This document shows, one piece after another, positions 7,860-16,432 of a stretch of 64,000 nucleotides of DNA (positions within the stretch are counted from its first letter, which is position 1; every line of letters begins with the position of its first letter). Origin of the DNA: Pseudomonas oryzihabitans (GTDB lineage Bacteria; Pseudomonadota; Gammaproteobacteria; Pseudomonadales; Pseudomonadaceae); NCBI RefSeq assembly GCF_024652905.1, contig NZ_CP102428.1, positions 1,190,501 through 1,254,500 on the forward strand, written 5' to 3'. Both the position numbers and the translations under genes were made by a program. A model generated the notes under the pieces. It saw only the letters and a program-made list of their open reading frames with translations. It was not told where the DNA came from and made no database searches.

Positions 7860-8795
7860 TCAGTCCAGTCGTGCCGCCTCCTCACGCCTGAGCGCGTCCA
7901 GGGTGTCAGGATGGGTGTCCTGCCAAGCCAGCACACCGCTGGCGGGCAAGACGCGTTTGGCCAGTTGGCTGAGGACGCTGCCGGGCGCCAGTTCGATGGC
8001 CAGCCGCACGCCGCGCTCGCGAGCGGCTTCCAGGGTGGCGTGCCATTCGATGGGCCGCGCCATGTTGAAGGCCAGGTCGTCGCGCAACTGCTCGGCACGC
8101 ACCAGCCGTCGTGCCGAGGTACCGCTCAGATAGGCCAGCCGGGGCGCGCGTAGCTCGACCTCGGCAAAGGCCTGATCAAGGGTCTGGGCGGCTTCGGCGA
8201 GCAGCGGGCAGTGGGACGGCACGCTCATGGCCAGGCGCTTGGCCGCCGCGGCGCCCTGGGCACGCGCTGACTCGGTCAGCACGGCCAGGCCGACATCGCT
8301 GCCCGCGACCACGTATTGCTGCTCGGCATTGGCATTGGCCAGGTACAGCGGCGCGTCAGGCCGATGGTGATTGGCGACCAGGCTTTCCACCGTGGCACGG
8401 TCCAAACCAAGGATCGCCAGCATGCCGTAGCCCTTGGGATAGGCCGTCTGCATCAGCTCGCCACGAAGGGCCACCAGGCGCAGCGCATCGGCGAAGTCCA
8501 GAGCGTCGGCCACCACCGCTGCGGCATAGGCACCGATGGACAGCCCGGCCACCAGCTGTGGCGCCGGTCCGCGGCTCAGCAGCAGGCGCGCCGTGGCGAC
8601 GCCGGCGATCAGCAGGCAGAGCTGCACGGCGCGGGTGTGTTCCAGGGCCTGGACGGAGTCCAGGTTCAAGGGATCGAGGTCCAGCACCGCGGCGGCTTCC
8701 GCCAGGGTACGCCGGACCTCGGCGTCGTCGGGCAGGGCATGCAGCATGCCGGAACGCTGGGCGCCCTGGCCGGGAAACTGGAAGAGGGTACTCAT
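7860..8795 (-). CDS. mdcH: malonate decarboxylase malonyl transferase MdcH
   Basis: This 311-residue protein has the acyltransferase fold of FabD: FQFPGQGAQRSGML at the N-terminus, the nucleophile motif GLSIGAYAAA with Ser86, and SVPSHCPLL near the partner histidine. In malonate decarboxylase it loads malonyl from malonyl-CoA onto the acyl-carrier subunit MdcC to prime the cycle. ATG at 8795 overlaps the mdcG stop as ATGA. It is the last gene before the transporter pair. Confidence 0.93.
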   Translation of the reverse strand: MSTLFQFPGQGAQRSGMLHALPDDAEVRRTLAEAAAVLDLDPLNLDSVQALEHTRAVQLCLLIAGVATARLLLSRGPAPQLVAGLSIGAYAAAVVADALDFADALRLVALRGELMQTAYPKGYGMLAILGLDRATVESLVANHHRPDAPLYLANANAEQQYVVAGSDVGLAVLTESARAQGAAAAKRLAMSVPSHCPLLAEAAQTLDQAFAEVELRAPRLAYLSGTSARRLVRAEQLRDDLAFNMARPIEWHATLEAARERGVRLAIELAPGSVLSQLAKRVLPASGVLAWQDTHPDTLDALRREEAARLD

Positions 8796-9493
8796 GCGGC
8801 GCGCGCCTCCGGCCAGGGATCGCTCACCAGCTGGGGACCGGCAGTGGTCTTGAGTAGCACGCGTGGGGCGTCTCCGGCCCAATCGGCCAGGGCGACGCCG
8901 CCGAGTGGGGTCTCCAGGAGGATATCTAGCCGGCACTGCGCCTGCACCTGCAGCGACGCCAGCAGGGCCCGCGCCTGGTCGCGCGGCAGCGGGGCGGTGC
9001 AGCGGATCAGCAGATCCAGATCGCTCCCGGCATGCAGCGCCGGCCAGCCGGAGGCCAGTTCGTAGCCCGCAGCGCCGGTGGGGCCCCAGGGCAGGTTCAG
9101 GTCATCCAGCAGGGTTTGCACGCGGGCCAGGGTGTCGAAGACCGGTAGATCGCGGCAGCCGGTCGTGATCCGCAGGTTTTCAGGTGCGCGCTGTTGCACT
9201 ACGGCGGCTGGTACAAGCCAGGCCGCCAAGCGCTCGGCGCGGGTAGCGCCGCGTAGGCCGACCGGGATACGGCCGGCCTCGGGTGCGGTTCGGCGGACCA
9301 CCACGGGCAGGCCAGCCTGGGCGATCTGGTGGGCCCAGGTGGGAGCGTCCGCGGGAAGGGTATCCGGGGTCAGGCCCCAGAGGAGGTCGTGGGGCCTGTG
9401 TTGGGCTTCGCGTCGCTCAACCCAACCTACGCAGGTGTTCCGTAGGTTGGGTTGAGCGCCAGCGAAGCCCAAGGGGCCCATCCGCCCGCTCAT
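8792..9493 (-). CDS. mdcG: phosphoribosyl-dephospho-CoA transferase MdcG, with in-frame repeat insertion
   Basis: MdcG attaches the 2'-(5''-phosphoribosyl)-3'-dephospho-CoA group to the carrier MdcC. The 233-residue product shows the nucleotidyltransferase motif GSDLDLLIR and the family start PHDLLWGL. That start normally sits within a few residues of the initiator Met. Here 31 residues come first, and 24 of them are encoded exactly by the 72-bp hairpin repeat at 9401-9472. Start ATG at 9493 overlaps the mdcE stop as TGATG, so translation must pass through the hairpin unless a second start inside or after it is used. I saw no convincing ATG with a ribosome binding site after the repeat. Confidence 0.88.
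   Translation of the reverse strand: MSGRMGPLGFAGAQPNLRNTCVGWVERREAQHRPHDLLWGLTPDTLPADAPTWAHQIAQAGLPVVVRRTAPEAGRIPVGLRGATRAERLAAWLVPAAVVQQRAPENLRITTGCRDLPVFDTLARVQTLLDDLNLPWGPTGAAGYELASGWPALHAGSDLDLLIRCTAPLPRDQARALLASLQVQAQCRLDILLETPLGGVALADWAGDAPRVLLKTTAGPQLVSDPWPEARAA
9401..9472. repeat. 72-bp inverted-repeat element inside mdcG
   Basis: The left arm (9401-9431, begins TTGGGCTTCGCG) and right arm (9441-9472, ends GCGAAGCCCAA) are reverse complements over about 31 bases with two small differences, around a 9-base loop. It is exactly 24 codons long and lies on codon boundaries of mdcG. A diverged copy lies at 41031-41107. The core GTAGGTTGGGTTGAGCG is a repeat I associate with Pseudomonas and related genomes. 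Confidence 0.85.
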
Positions 9494-10308
9494 CACGCGT
9501 TCCATCCCGCCCGTAGGCGTTCGCGTACTGCGCGAGAAGCCGCGCGATTGGCGCCGTCCAGACGCAGTTTGAGATCGGTGGCGCCGCTGGCGAGCACATC
9601 GGCCTGGGCCTCGGCCAGGGCCTGGCGTACCTGCTGCAGATCGGCGGCCGAGGGCTGGTCGGGCTGAGTGACCTCCAGCTGGCGCCAGAGCAGGCCCAGG
9701 GAGGCATAGCTGTCCAGATCGTAAGCCATGGGCGGGATATCGGCGGCCAGGCGCTCCAGGTCTTCGACGCTGCGCAGGGTCACCCGCGCCGCCGAGGCCT
9801 TGCCCATGGCGTGCACCTGCACCTGGGGATCACGCAGGGCCAGCAGGCGATTAGCCTGGTAGCCGTGGGCGAGAAAGCCCCCGGACATGGCCTTGCCCAC
9901 CAGCAGGCCCAGCACCGGGTGTCCGGCCAGGCGCGCTTCGGCATAGGCACCCGCGGCGCCGGCCAGGGCCTGGTGGATGCCATAGGCCTCCTCGCGGCGA
10001 CCATAGGCCTGGCTGGGCACGTCCACCAGGGCGATCAGGGTGCGTTTCACCTGGGCGCCAGCATCCTCGGCGATGGCCTGCTGAATGGCTCGGGCCAGGC
10101 CCCAACCCTCCAGCAGACCGATCTCGCCCTGGCGGGCACGGGGGAAGGGATTGTCAGTATCGGGCACCACGGCCAGCCAGCGTGCGGGCCGGCCGGCCAG
10201 TTCGAGGTCGGCGACGCGCAGGGAGGCGGGCAGGCCGGCGACGGCCTCGCCCTGGCCGGCCAGGGCCTGGAACCAGGTCAGGCCGCGTTGCGAAGGCTGG
10301 GTGCTCAT
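9493..10308 (-). CDS. mdcE: malonate decarboxylase gamma subunit MdcE
   Basis: This 271-residue protein has the carboxyltransferase (crotonase-like) fold and pairs with MdcD to decarboxylate malonyl-S-MdcC. Landmarks are GEIGLLEGWGLARAI, LVDVPSQAYGRREEAYGIHQ, and LVGKAMSGGFLAHGYQANR. ATG at 10308 overlaps the mdcD stop as ATGA. Its own stop overlaps the mdcG start as TGATG. The tight coupling fits fixed complex stoichiometry. Confidence 0.94.
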   Translation of the reverse strand: MSTQPSQRGLTWFQALAGQGEAVAGLPASLRVADLELAGRPARWLAVVPDTDNPFPRARQGEIGLLEGWGLARAIQQAIAEDAGAQVKRTLIALVDVPSQAYGRREEAYGIHQALAGAAGAYAEARLAGHPVLGLLVGKAMSGGFLAHGYQANRLLALRDPQVQVHAMGKASAARVTLRSVEDLERLAADIPPMAYDLDSYASLGLLWRQLEVTQPDQPSAADLQQVRQALAEAQADVLASGATDLKLRLDGANRAASRAVRERLRAGWNA

Positions 10309-11171
10309 GGCTGGTCTCCGGCATAGAGGTGGCGGACCGCGGCGGCGTCCGCCTGGGGACGGGTATCGAGATCGGCGAGGCGCGTCAGGTAGTGGTCGGC
10401 CCGCTGGCTGCGCAGAGGGGCGGCAACGCCCTGGGTGAAGCCCTGGCGGATGGCGGTGGTCACGGCGGCGCTGTCGTCGGCAACGAAGACATCGGCCAGG
10501 CCCGTGGCGACCCGCTGTTCGCCGCCGGTCAGGCTCCAGATGAAGGGGCGGTCGCGGGAATCGTATTCCTCGATGCCGGCTTCCTGTTCGATCACCTGGG
10601 GGCCATTGAGCCCGAGGCGTGCCTCGCGGGTGACGATCAGTTGGGTGCACAGGCCGGCGGCGATGGACATGCCACCAAAGCAGCCGACGCTGCCAGCGAT
10701 GACGCCGATGACCGGCTGATGTGAGCGCAAGGCTACGATGGCCGCCTGGATCTCGGCGATGGCGGCCAGGCCCAGATTGGCCTCCTGCAGGCGCACGCCG
10801 CCGGTTTCCAGCAGCAGCACCGCGCGGGTCGGGGTGCCGGCGAGATTGTCTTCCAGCGCCAGCTCCAGGGCACCAGCGATCTTGGCGCCGCCCACTTCGC
10901 CCATACTGCCGCCCTGGAAGGCGCCCTCGATGGCGCAGACCACCGCGGGCTGGCCGTCGATCAGCCCCTTGGCCACCACCACGCCGTCATCGGCCTGGCA
11001 GACGATGCCCTGCTTGGGCAACCACGGCGACATCAGTCGCTCGAAGGGCCCGACCAGCTCGCGAAAGCTGCCGGCATCGAGCACCACACGGGCCCGCTCG
11101 CGGGCGCCGAGTTCGACGAAGCTGCGGCTGTGCAGCAGCTCCTGGACATCGGGAAGAGGGGCTTCAGCCAT
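10305..11171 (-). CDS. mdcD: malonate decarboxylase beta subunit MdcD
   Basis: This 288-residue subunit resembles the beta chain of acetyl-CoA carboxylase-type carboxyltransferases. Landmarks are VELGARERARVVLDAGSF near the start, CAIEGAFQGGSMGEVGGAKI, LLLETGGVRLQEANLGL and GSVGCFGGMSIAAGLC, the last holding the likely oxyanion hole. With MdcE it releases CO2 from malonyl-carrier, leaving acetyl-carrier. ATG at 11171 overlaps the mdcC coding end by 8 bases. Confidence 0.94.
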   Translation of the reverse strand: MAEAPLPDVQELLHSRSFVELGARERARVVLDAGSFRELVGPFERLMSPWLPKQGIVCQADDGVVVAKGLIDGQPAVVCAIEGAFQGGSMGEVGGAKIAGALELALEDNLAGTPTRAVLLLETGGVRLQEANLGLAAIAEIQAAIVALRSHQPVIGVIAGSVGCFGGMSIAAGLCTQLIVTREARLGLNGPQVIEQEAGIEEYDSRDRPFIWSLTGGEQRVATGLADVFVADDSAAVTTAIRQGFTQGVAAPLRSQRADHYLTRLADLDTRPQADAAAVRHLYAGDQP

Positions 11172-11478
11172 GGGTGCTGTCCTCCAGGTCGAGGGTTTCC
11201 AAACCCTGCTCCAGGCGCAGGCGCACCACCCCAGGGGTGGCGCCGAAGTCATGGATGTCCAGGGTCAGGGCCGGCAGGTCCTCGCGGGTAGCGAACAGCC
11301 GATCGAAGAGGGCGCGCCAGCGCGGTTCGCTGCCGTTGACCGAGGTGGTCACCTTGAGGGTGAAGTCGGCCATGGCGGGTTCGAGCAGGACCTCCAGGTC
11401 CCCCGAACCGACACAGCCGACCAGGGCGCGACCCTGGCGGCGCTGGCTGGCCGGATAGCTGCAGGTGAAGTGTTCCAT
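11164..11478 (-). CDS. mdcC: malonate decarboxylase acyl carrier protein MdcC
   Basis: This 104-residue acyl carrier has Ser25 in the motif VGSGDLEVL, the known attachment position of the phosphoribosyl-dephospho-CoA group in this family. The start ATG (11478) overlaps the mdcB stop as TGATG, which fixes the start and gives the right serine number. It carries the malonyl and acetyl groups between MdcA, MdcD/E and MdcH. Confidence 0.94.
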   Translation of the reverse strand: MEHFTCSYPASQRRQGRALVGCVGSGDLEVLLEPAMADFTLKVTTSVNGSEPRWRALFDRLFATREDLPALTLDIHDFGATPGVVRLRLEQGLETLDLEDSTHG

Positions 11479-12335
11479 CAGAGGTCTCCAGGGAGCCGGG
11501 GCTCCAGGCGATCGACGAGAAGGGTGGCGGCCAGCAGATCGGCGGCGCCGCCGGGGGAGGCATTGGCGGCCAGCAATTGGCGGTCCAGCGTCAGCAGCTG
11601 GCGGCGCCCGCCGAGACTGGCGCTGCCCCCGGCCTGCAGCACGGCGCGGGCGCCCTGCTGCATGGTGGTGAGGGCCGCAGGGCCGGCACGGTGCAACACA
11701 CAGGTATCGTCCAGCGCGGTCATGATGGCCAGAAGCGCATCCAGGCGAGCGTTCTGCTCGCCGGCACCGGCCTGGCGGCTGGCGCGCAGCTGCGGCAGGC
11801 CGCGCTGGTGGATGGCGGGAAAGCCCGCGGCGGCCTCGGCCCGGGCGCCGCCGACGCCGTAGCGCTGGGCGACGCGCTGGCCATGACTGGGCGCGGCCTG
11901 GGGCGCGTCCGGATCGGGCAGGCTGGCCAGGCGACCGGCCGCCAGGCACAGCGCCTGGGCAGAAGTCGGACGTTCATGTACCGCCGCCGTCACCAGCAGC
12001 CCCAGCGCCCAGATGGCGCCGCGATGGGTATTGACCCCGCCGGTGACCTGCAGCATGGCGGCTTCGCCGTCACGCCCCAGTTGGCCGATCAGGCAGCGCA
12101 GTTCGGCGGCGGGCAGCCCTCGCTCGGCGGCTTCGGCCATGGCCTGGAAACAGGGCTGCAGGGCCTGGGCCGAGGTCAGCATCAGGCCAAGGGTAAGGTC
12201 ACTGTGGGCGCCCTGGCCGCGGCGATCCACCAGGGCCGGCTTGGGCGAGAGTTCGGCTTCGTCCACCAGGGCGGATACGGCCCACTCGGCCAGGCGCTCG
12301 GCGGGCGATGAGGTACGGCGGGCGAGGGCGCGCAT
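11478..12335 (-). CDS. mdcB: triphosphoribosyl-dephospho-CoA synthase MdcB
   Basis: This 285-residue member of the CitG/MdcB family makes the prosthetic-group precursor from ATP and dephospho-CoA; MdcG then transfers it to MdcC. Typical segments are [37 protein letters not shown] and [15 protein letters not shown] prefer ATG at 12335, which overlaps the mdcA stop as TGATG. An upstream in-frame start at 12383 would lie within mdcA. Confidence 0.93.
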   Translation of the reverse strand: MRALARRTSSPAERLAEWAVSALVDEAELSPKPALVDRRGQGAHSDLTLGLMLTSAQALQPCFQAMAEAAERGLPAAELRCLIGQLGRDGEAAMLQVTGGVNTHRGAIWALGLLVTAAVHERPTSAQALCLAAGRLASLPDPDAPQAAPSHGQRVAQRYGVGGARAEAAAGFPAIHQRGLPQLRASRQAGAGEQNARLDALLAIMTALDDTCVLHRAGPAALTTMQQGARAVLQAGGSASLGGRRQLLTLDRQLLAANASPGGAADLLAATLLVDRLEPRLPGDL

Positions 12336-14011
12336 CACCAGCTCCTGAACTTGGCCGGGGGTTGATAGAGACCGCCGGACCACTCCACCAGCTCGCCGAT
12401 GCTCTTGGCCGCGAGCAGTTCGCGGCTGGCGTCGGTGCGACGGATGCCGAGGTCTTCAGGCAGGGCCACCAGGCCTTCCTGGCGCAGGCGCCGGGCCTCG
12501 GCCGGGTCGCTGCGCAGGCCAATGGCGGTGACCCCGGCCACGGCGGCGATCATCGCGCGGCGCTCTTCCAGGGAGCGGGCGCGGTAGAGATAGGCGATGC
12601 CTTCTTCGGTGAGCAGGTGGGTGACGTCGTCGCCATAGACCATGATGGGCGCCAGCGGCATGCCGCTCTTGCGCGCCACCTCCACCGCATCCAGGGTATC
12701 GACGAAGGTGGGTTTGCCGCCTTCCTGGAAGGTCTCGACCATCTGCACCACCAGCTTCCTGCCGCGTTCGAGCAGAGCCGGTGCGCCGTCGCCGGTCTGC
12801 TGCCGCATGTCCAGCCAGGCCGGGGTGGGGTGACGCCGACCGTGCGGATCATGGCCCATGTTGGGCGCGCCACCGAAGCCGGCCAGGCGCCCTCGGGTGA
12901 CGGTGGAGGAATGGCCGTCGCCATCCACCTGCAGGGTGGCGCCGATGAAGAGGTCCACGGCGTACTGACCGGCCAGCTGGCAGAGCAGCCGGTTGGATCT
13001 CAGCGAGCCATCGCGACCGGTGAAGAAGACGTCCGGGCGCTGGGCGATATAGCCCTCCATGCCCAGTTCGGTGCCAAAGCAGTGCACGCTTTCCACCCAG
13101 CCGCTTTCGATGGCCGGGATCAGCGTGGGGTGGGGATTGAGGGTCCAGTGCCGGCAGATCTTGCCCTTGAGGCCCAGGCGCTCGCCGTAGGTGGGCAGGA
13201 TCAGCTCGATGGCCGCGGTGTTGAAGCCGATGCCATGGTTGAGCGACTGCACCTGGTGGCGTTCGTAGATGCCGCGAATCGCCATCATCGCCATCAGCAC
13301 GTGCACCGGCTTGATGTGGCGCGGATCGCGGGTGAACAGCGGCTCGATATAGAAGGGCCGATCGGCCACCACCACGAAATCCACCCAGTCCGCCGGGATG
13401 TCCACCCGTGGCAGCTCGGAGACATCGTCCACCAGCTGGTTGACCTGGACGATGACGATGCCGTCGCTGAAGGCCGCCGGCTCGATCAGCGCCGGGCTGT
13501 CCTCGGTGCTGGGGCCGGTATAGATGTTGCCGGCGCGATCGGCCATGAAACCGGCGCTGAGCACCACCTTGGGAATCAGGTCCACCAGCAGCCGGGCATA
13601 GAGTTCGATGTAGGTGTGGATGGCGCCGACTTCCAGCAGGCCGTCCTCCAGCAGCTGGCTGATCCTCAGGCTCTGGGTGCCGGCAAAGGAGAAGTCCAGC
13701 TTGCGGGCGATGCCGCGCTCGAACAGGTCCAGGTGCTCGGCGCGACCGACGCTGGGCATGATCATGTGCAGGTCGTGCAGCCGGGCCGGATCGACCTGGG
13801 CGAGGCTGCGGGAGAGGAAGTCGGCCTGCTTCTGGTTGTTGCCTTCCAGCACCACCCGGTCGCCGGGGGCCAGCAGCTGTTCCAGGGCGGCGACGATGGA
13901 GGCGGTGGGCAACACCTTGCCATCGGCCAGCGTGGCCACCCGGTCCAGGCGCTGCTGCTTGTCGCTGCGGCGCCTGGCGATCCGAGCCGGTGGGGAGGAT
14001 GTCGTTGTCAT
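12335..14011 (-). CDS. mdcA: malonate decarboxylase alpha subunit MdcA
   Basis: This 558-residue protein is the acetyl-S-carrier:malonate carrier transferase, related to CoA transferases and to citrate lyase alpha. It swaps acetyl for malonyl on MdcC. Landmarks are [59 protein letters not shown] and [23 protein letters not shown] at 14011 has GGAG seven bases upstream; a GTG at 14023 is possible but overlaps that site. It is the first gene of the operon. A strong dyad lies 75 bp upstream (14086-14114). Confidence 0.94.
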   Translation of the reverse strand: MTTTSSPPARIARRRSDKQQRLDRVATLADGKVLPTASIVAALEQLLAPGDRVVLEGNNQKQADFLSRSLAQVDPARLHDLHMIMPSVGRAEHLDLFERGIARKLDFSFAGTQSLRISQLLEDGLLEVGAIHTYIELYARLLVDLIPKVVLSAGFMADRAGNIYTGPSTEDSPALIEPAAFSDGIVIVQVNQLVDDVSELPRVDIPADWVDFVVVADRPFYIEPLFTRDPRHIKPVHVLMAMMAIRGIYERHQVQSLNHGIGFNTAAIELILPTYGERLGLKGKICRHWTLNPHPTLIPAIESGWVESVHCFGTELGMEGYIAQRPDVFFTGRDGSLRSNRLLCQLAGQYAVDLFIGATLQVDGDGHSSTVTRGRLAGFGGAPNMGHDPHGRRHPTPAWLDMRQQTGDGAPALLERGRKLVVQMVETFQEGGKPTFVDTLDAVEVARKSGMPLAPIMVYGDDVTHLLTEEGIAYLYRARSLEERRAMIAAVAGVTAIGLRSDPAEARRLRQEGLVALPEDLGIRRTDASRELLAAKSIGELVEWSGGLYQPPAKFRSW

Positions 14012-14085
14012 TGGGGGCTCCACGAATCACCTGTCGTGGAGTCACCCTAGCCCTCGACTGCCGGGCGTTCAATCAACCTGAGGAC

Positions 14086-14114
14086 GGAATCGTTACGCTG
14101 AAGTTAACGATTCC
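14086..14114. promoter_or_regulatory. candidate MdcR operator before mdcA
   Basis: GGAATCGTTA and TAACGATTCC are perfect 10-bp inverted repeats separated by 9 bases, in the short gap upstream of mdcA. The two-armed spacing fits a LysR recognition site. MdcR, encoded at the far end of the cluster, is the natural candidate. Confidence 0.6.
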
Positions 14115-14140
14115 TTTCAACTCAGGTGCTTGCGGCCGGC

Positions 14141-14851
14141 TCAGGTCTTGTCGACCGGGGTGAAGATCGAGGTGGTTTTTGAGAACCAGCTGGTGGGGGT
14201 CACGTCGACATTGGCGTTGTCGAATCTCAGGCTGTTCTGCACCTGCTTGAGCGTCAGGTTCGCCTGCCAGTATTGCTCGTGGCCCAGCTCCTGGTTGGCC
14301 CGGTGCACCAGGTCTAGGGTTTCCTGGGCCGGCAGCACCGCAGTGGAGTAGTCGACGTCGACGCCGGCTACCTTGAGGATCTCGCCGGCGCCCTGGGTGT
14401 CGCCCTGCTGGATCTTCTCGTTGGCCCGGGCCACGGCCTGATTCTTGGCCGGGGTGGCGACATAGTCGTCATGTAGCGCCATGCCGCTCCAGATCGGCAG
14501 CCAGGACGTGGCCTTGGCGTCCTGCGCGGAGACCTCCATGAGTTTGCCGTCCTGACCGCGCAGGTCCCTGGCCGACTTGAGGTAGGCGGTCTTGTCGGTT
14601 TGGGCGGTCTGCAGCGCGCTTTCGGCGGCGGCCAGTTGCTGCTTGGCCTGATCGACATGGGCCTCGAAGAGGTCCTGGCGGGCAGCGACCACGTCCATGA
14701 AGGCCTGCTGGCCCTGCTGGGAGATCGCCGGCAGAGTGGCGACCTGCTGGGTGGCGATGTCGGGTCGGGTGTCGGCCAGGGCGGCGGTGGAAAACACCGA
14801 GGTGAGGGTCAGGACGAGAAGGCTCTTGGCGATACGACGATTGAGGTTCAT
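14141..14851 (-). CDS. YfdX-family periplasmic protein
   Basis: This 236-residue protein has a clear signal peptide (positive start MNLNRRIAK, hydrophobic stretch, cleavage near ALA-DTRPD). The body is alanine/glutamine-rich and probably helical, with landmarks IWSGMALHDDYVATPAKNQA and DYSTAVLPAQETLDLVHRAN. This resembles the YfdX family, a periplasmic protein linked to acid or osmotic stress in enterobacteria. GGGAGAAG lies just before the ATG. It stands alone between the malonate operon and the glucarate genes, and its molecular role is not known. Confidence 0.75.
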   Translation of the reverse strand: MNLNRRIAKSLLVLTLTSVFSTAALADTRPDIATQQVATLPAISQQGQQAFMDVVAARQDLFEAHVDQAKQQLAAAESALQTAQTDKTAYLKSARDLRGQDGKLMEVSAQDAKATSWLPIWSGMALHDDYVATPAKNQAVARANEKIQQGDTQGAGEILKVAGVDVDYSTAVLPAQETLDLVHRANQELGHEQYWQANLTLKQVQNSLRFDNANVDVTPTSWFSKTTSIFTPVDKT

Positions 14852-15002
14852 GTGCTTCTCCCGGATACGAAAGTAACTGGAACCGCGGGGGTATCGGGCA
14901 GGGTTGCGAGATACCTTGAGTTCAGTGTCGATCCGGTGAGCTTAACGAACGCTTAGCAGGCTATCGGTAGGTGTAAAACGATGTTTCGGACGCTGGAACG
15001 GA

Positions 15003-15041
15003 AACAGCGCCCGCCCCGGAGAGTCCGGAGCGGGCGCTGTT
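15003..15041 (-). terminator. strong hairpin after gudD
   Basis: AACAGCGCCCGC and GCGGGCGCTGTT, extended by CCGGA/TCCGG, give a stem of about 18 pairs with a 3-base loop, 15 bases beyond the gudD stop. The T-tract on the minus strand is weak (TGTTTCC), so this is a likely but imperfect intrinsic terminator. Confidence 0.65.
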
Positions 15042-15055
15042 GGCGGGCCGAGGGC

Positions 15056-16414
15056 CTAGCGCACCAGGCAGGGCTTCTTGTTATCGAAGGTCCAGTTGGG
15101 CGAGAGGAATTGCATGGCCATGGCGTCGTCCCGCGCGCCCAGGCCCTTGGTCTTGTACAGCTCATGGGCGCGGGCGAGGGCGTCCAGGTCCAGCTCCACG
15201 CCCAGGCCACCCTGCTGCGGCACCTCGACCAGGCCGCCCTTGATCTCCAGGGGCTGGCGGGTGAGGCGTTGACCGTCCTGCCAGATCCAGTGGGTGTCGA
15301 TGGCGGTGATCTTGCCCGGCGCCGCGGCGGCGACGTGGGTGAACATGGCCAGGGAGATGTCGAAGTGGTTGTTGGAGTGCGAACCCCAGGTCAGGCCCCA
15401 GTCGTTGCACATCTGCGCCACCCGCACCGAGCCCTGCATGGTCCAGAAGTGCGGATCGGCCAGGGGGATGTCCACCGATTGCAGCTGGATGGCGTGACCC
15501 ATCTGGCGCCAGTCGGTGGCGATCATGTTGGTGGCGGTGGGCAGGCCGGTGGCGCGACGGAATTCCGCCATGACTTCGCGACCGGAGTAGCCGTTCTCGG
15601 CGCCACAGGGATCCTCGGCATAGGCCAGTACGTGGTGCTGGTCGCGGCACAGGCGGATGGCTTCCTTGAGCGACCAGGCGCCGTTGGGGTCCAGGGTCAC
15701 GCGTGCCTCGGGGAAGCGCTCGGCCAGGGCGGTGACCGCCTCGATCTCGGCGTCGCCGCTGAGCACGCCGCCCTTGAGCTTGAAGTCCTTGAAGCCGTAG
15801 CGGTCATAGGCGGCCTCGGCCAGGCGCACCACCGTCTCGGGGGTCAGGGCCTCTTCGTTGCGCACGCGGAACCAGGCGTCGTCGCTCTCGGCTTCGCTGC
15901 GATAGTCCAGCGTGGTCTTGTTGCGGTCGCCGACATAGAACAGGTAACCGAGCATGTCCACGGCATCGCGCTGCTGACCTTCGCCGAGCAGGGCGGCCAC
16001 CGGCACCTCCAGGTGCTGACCGAGCAGGTCGAGCAGGGCGGCTTCGATGGCGGTCACCGCGTGGATGGTGACCCGCAGGTCGAAGGTCTGCAGGCCACGG
16101 CCGCTGGCATCGCGGCCGGCGAAGGCCTGGCGGACCTGGCCGAGGATGCGCTGGTACTGGCCCAGCGGCTGGCCGATCAGGAACTGGCGGGCGTCTTCCA
16201 GCGTCTGGCGGATGGTCTCGCCGCCGGGCACCTCGCCAACGCCGGTGCGACCGGCGTTGTCCTTGAGGATCAGCACGTTGCGGGTGAAGTAGGGGCCGTG
16301 GGCGCCGCTGAGGTTGAGCAGCATGCTGTCCTGGCCGGCGACGGGGACGACCTCCAGCGAGGTGACCACCGGGGTGCCGGTGTGCAGGGCCGGGTTGGCA
16401 TTGAATTGAGTCAT
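15056..16414 (-). CDS. gudD: glucarate dehydratase
   Basis: This 452-residue enolase-superfamily enzyme dehydrates D-glucarate (and usually L-idarate) to 5-keto-4-deoxy-glucarate. It shows the KxK base motif in [10 protein letters not shown], metal ligands in TLDPNGAWS and [23 protein letters not shown], and the His/Asp dyad region [12 protein letters not shown]. The length is normal for GudD. It follows gudP by 18 bp in the same direction, and a strong hairpin lies after its stop. The downstream aldolase and semialdehyde dehydrogenase of the pathway are not in this window. Confidence 0.95.
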   Translation of the reverse strand: MTQFNANPALHTGTPVVTSLEVVPVAGQDSMLLNLSGAHGPYFTRNVLILKDNAGRTGVGEVPGGETIRQTLEDARQFLIGQPLGQYQRILGQVRQAFAGRDASGRGLQTFDLRVTIHAVTAIEAALLDLLGQHLEVPVAALLGEGQQRDAVDMLGYLFYVGDRNKTTLDYRSEAESDDAWFRVRNEEALTPETVVRLAEAAYDRYGFKDFKLKGGVLSGDAEIEAVTALAERFPEARVTLDPNGAWSLKEAIRLCRDQHHVLAYAEDPCGAENGYSGREVMAEFRRATGLPTATNMIATDWRQMGHAIQLQSVDIPLADPHFWTMQGSVRVAQMCNDWGLTWGSHSNNHFDISLAMFTHVAAAAPGKITAIDTHWIWQDGQRLTRQPLEIKGGLVEVPQQGGLGVELDLDALARAHELYKTKGLGARDDAMAMQFLSPNWTFDNKKPCLVR

Positions 16415-16432
16415 GGTCGGGCTCCTTGTCGA

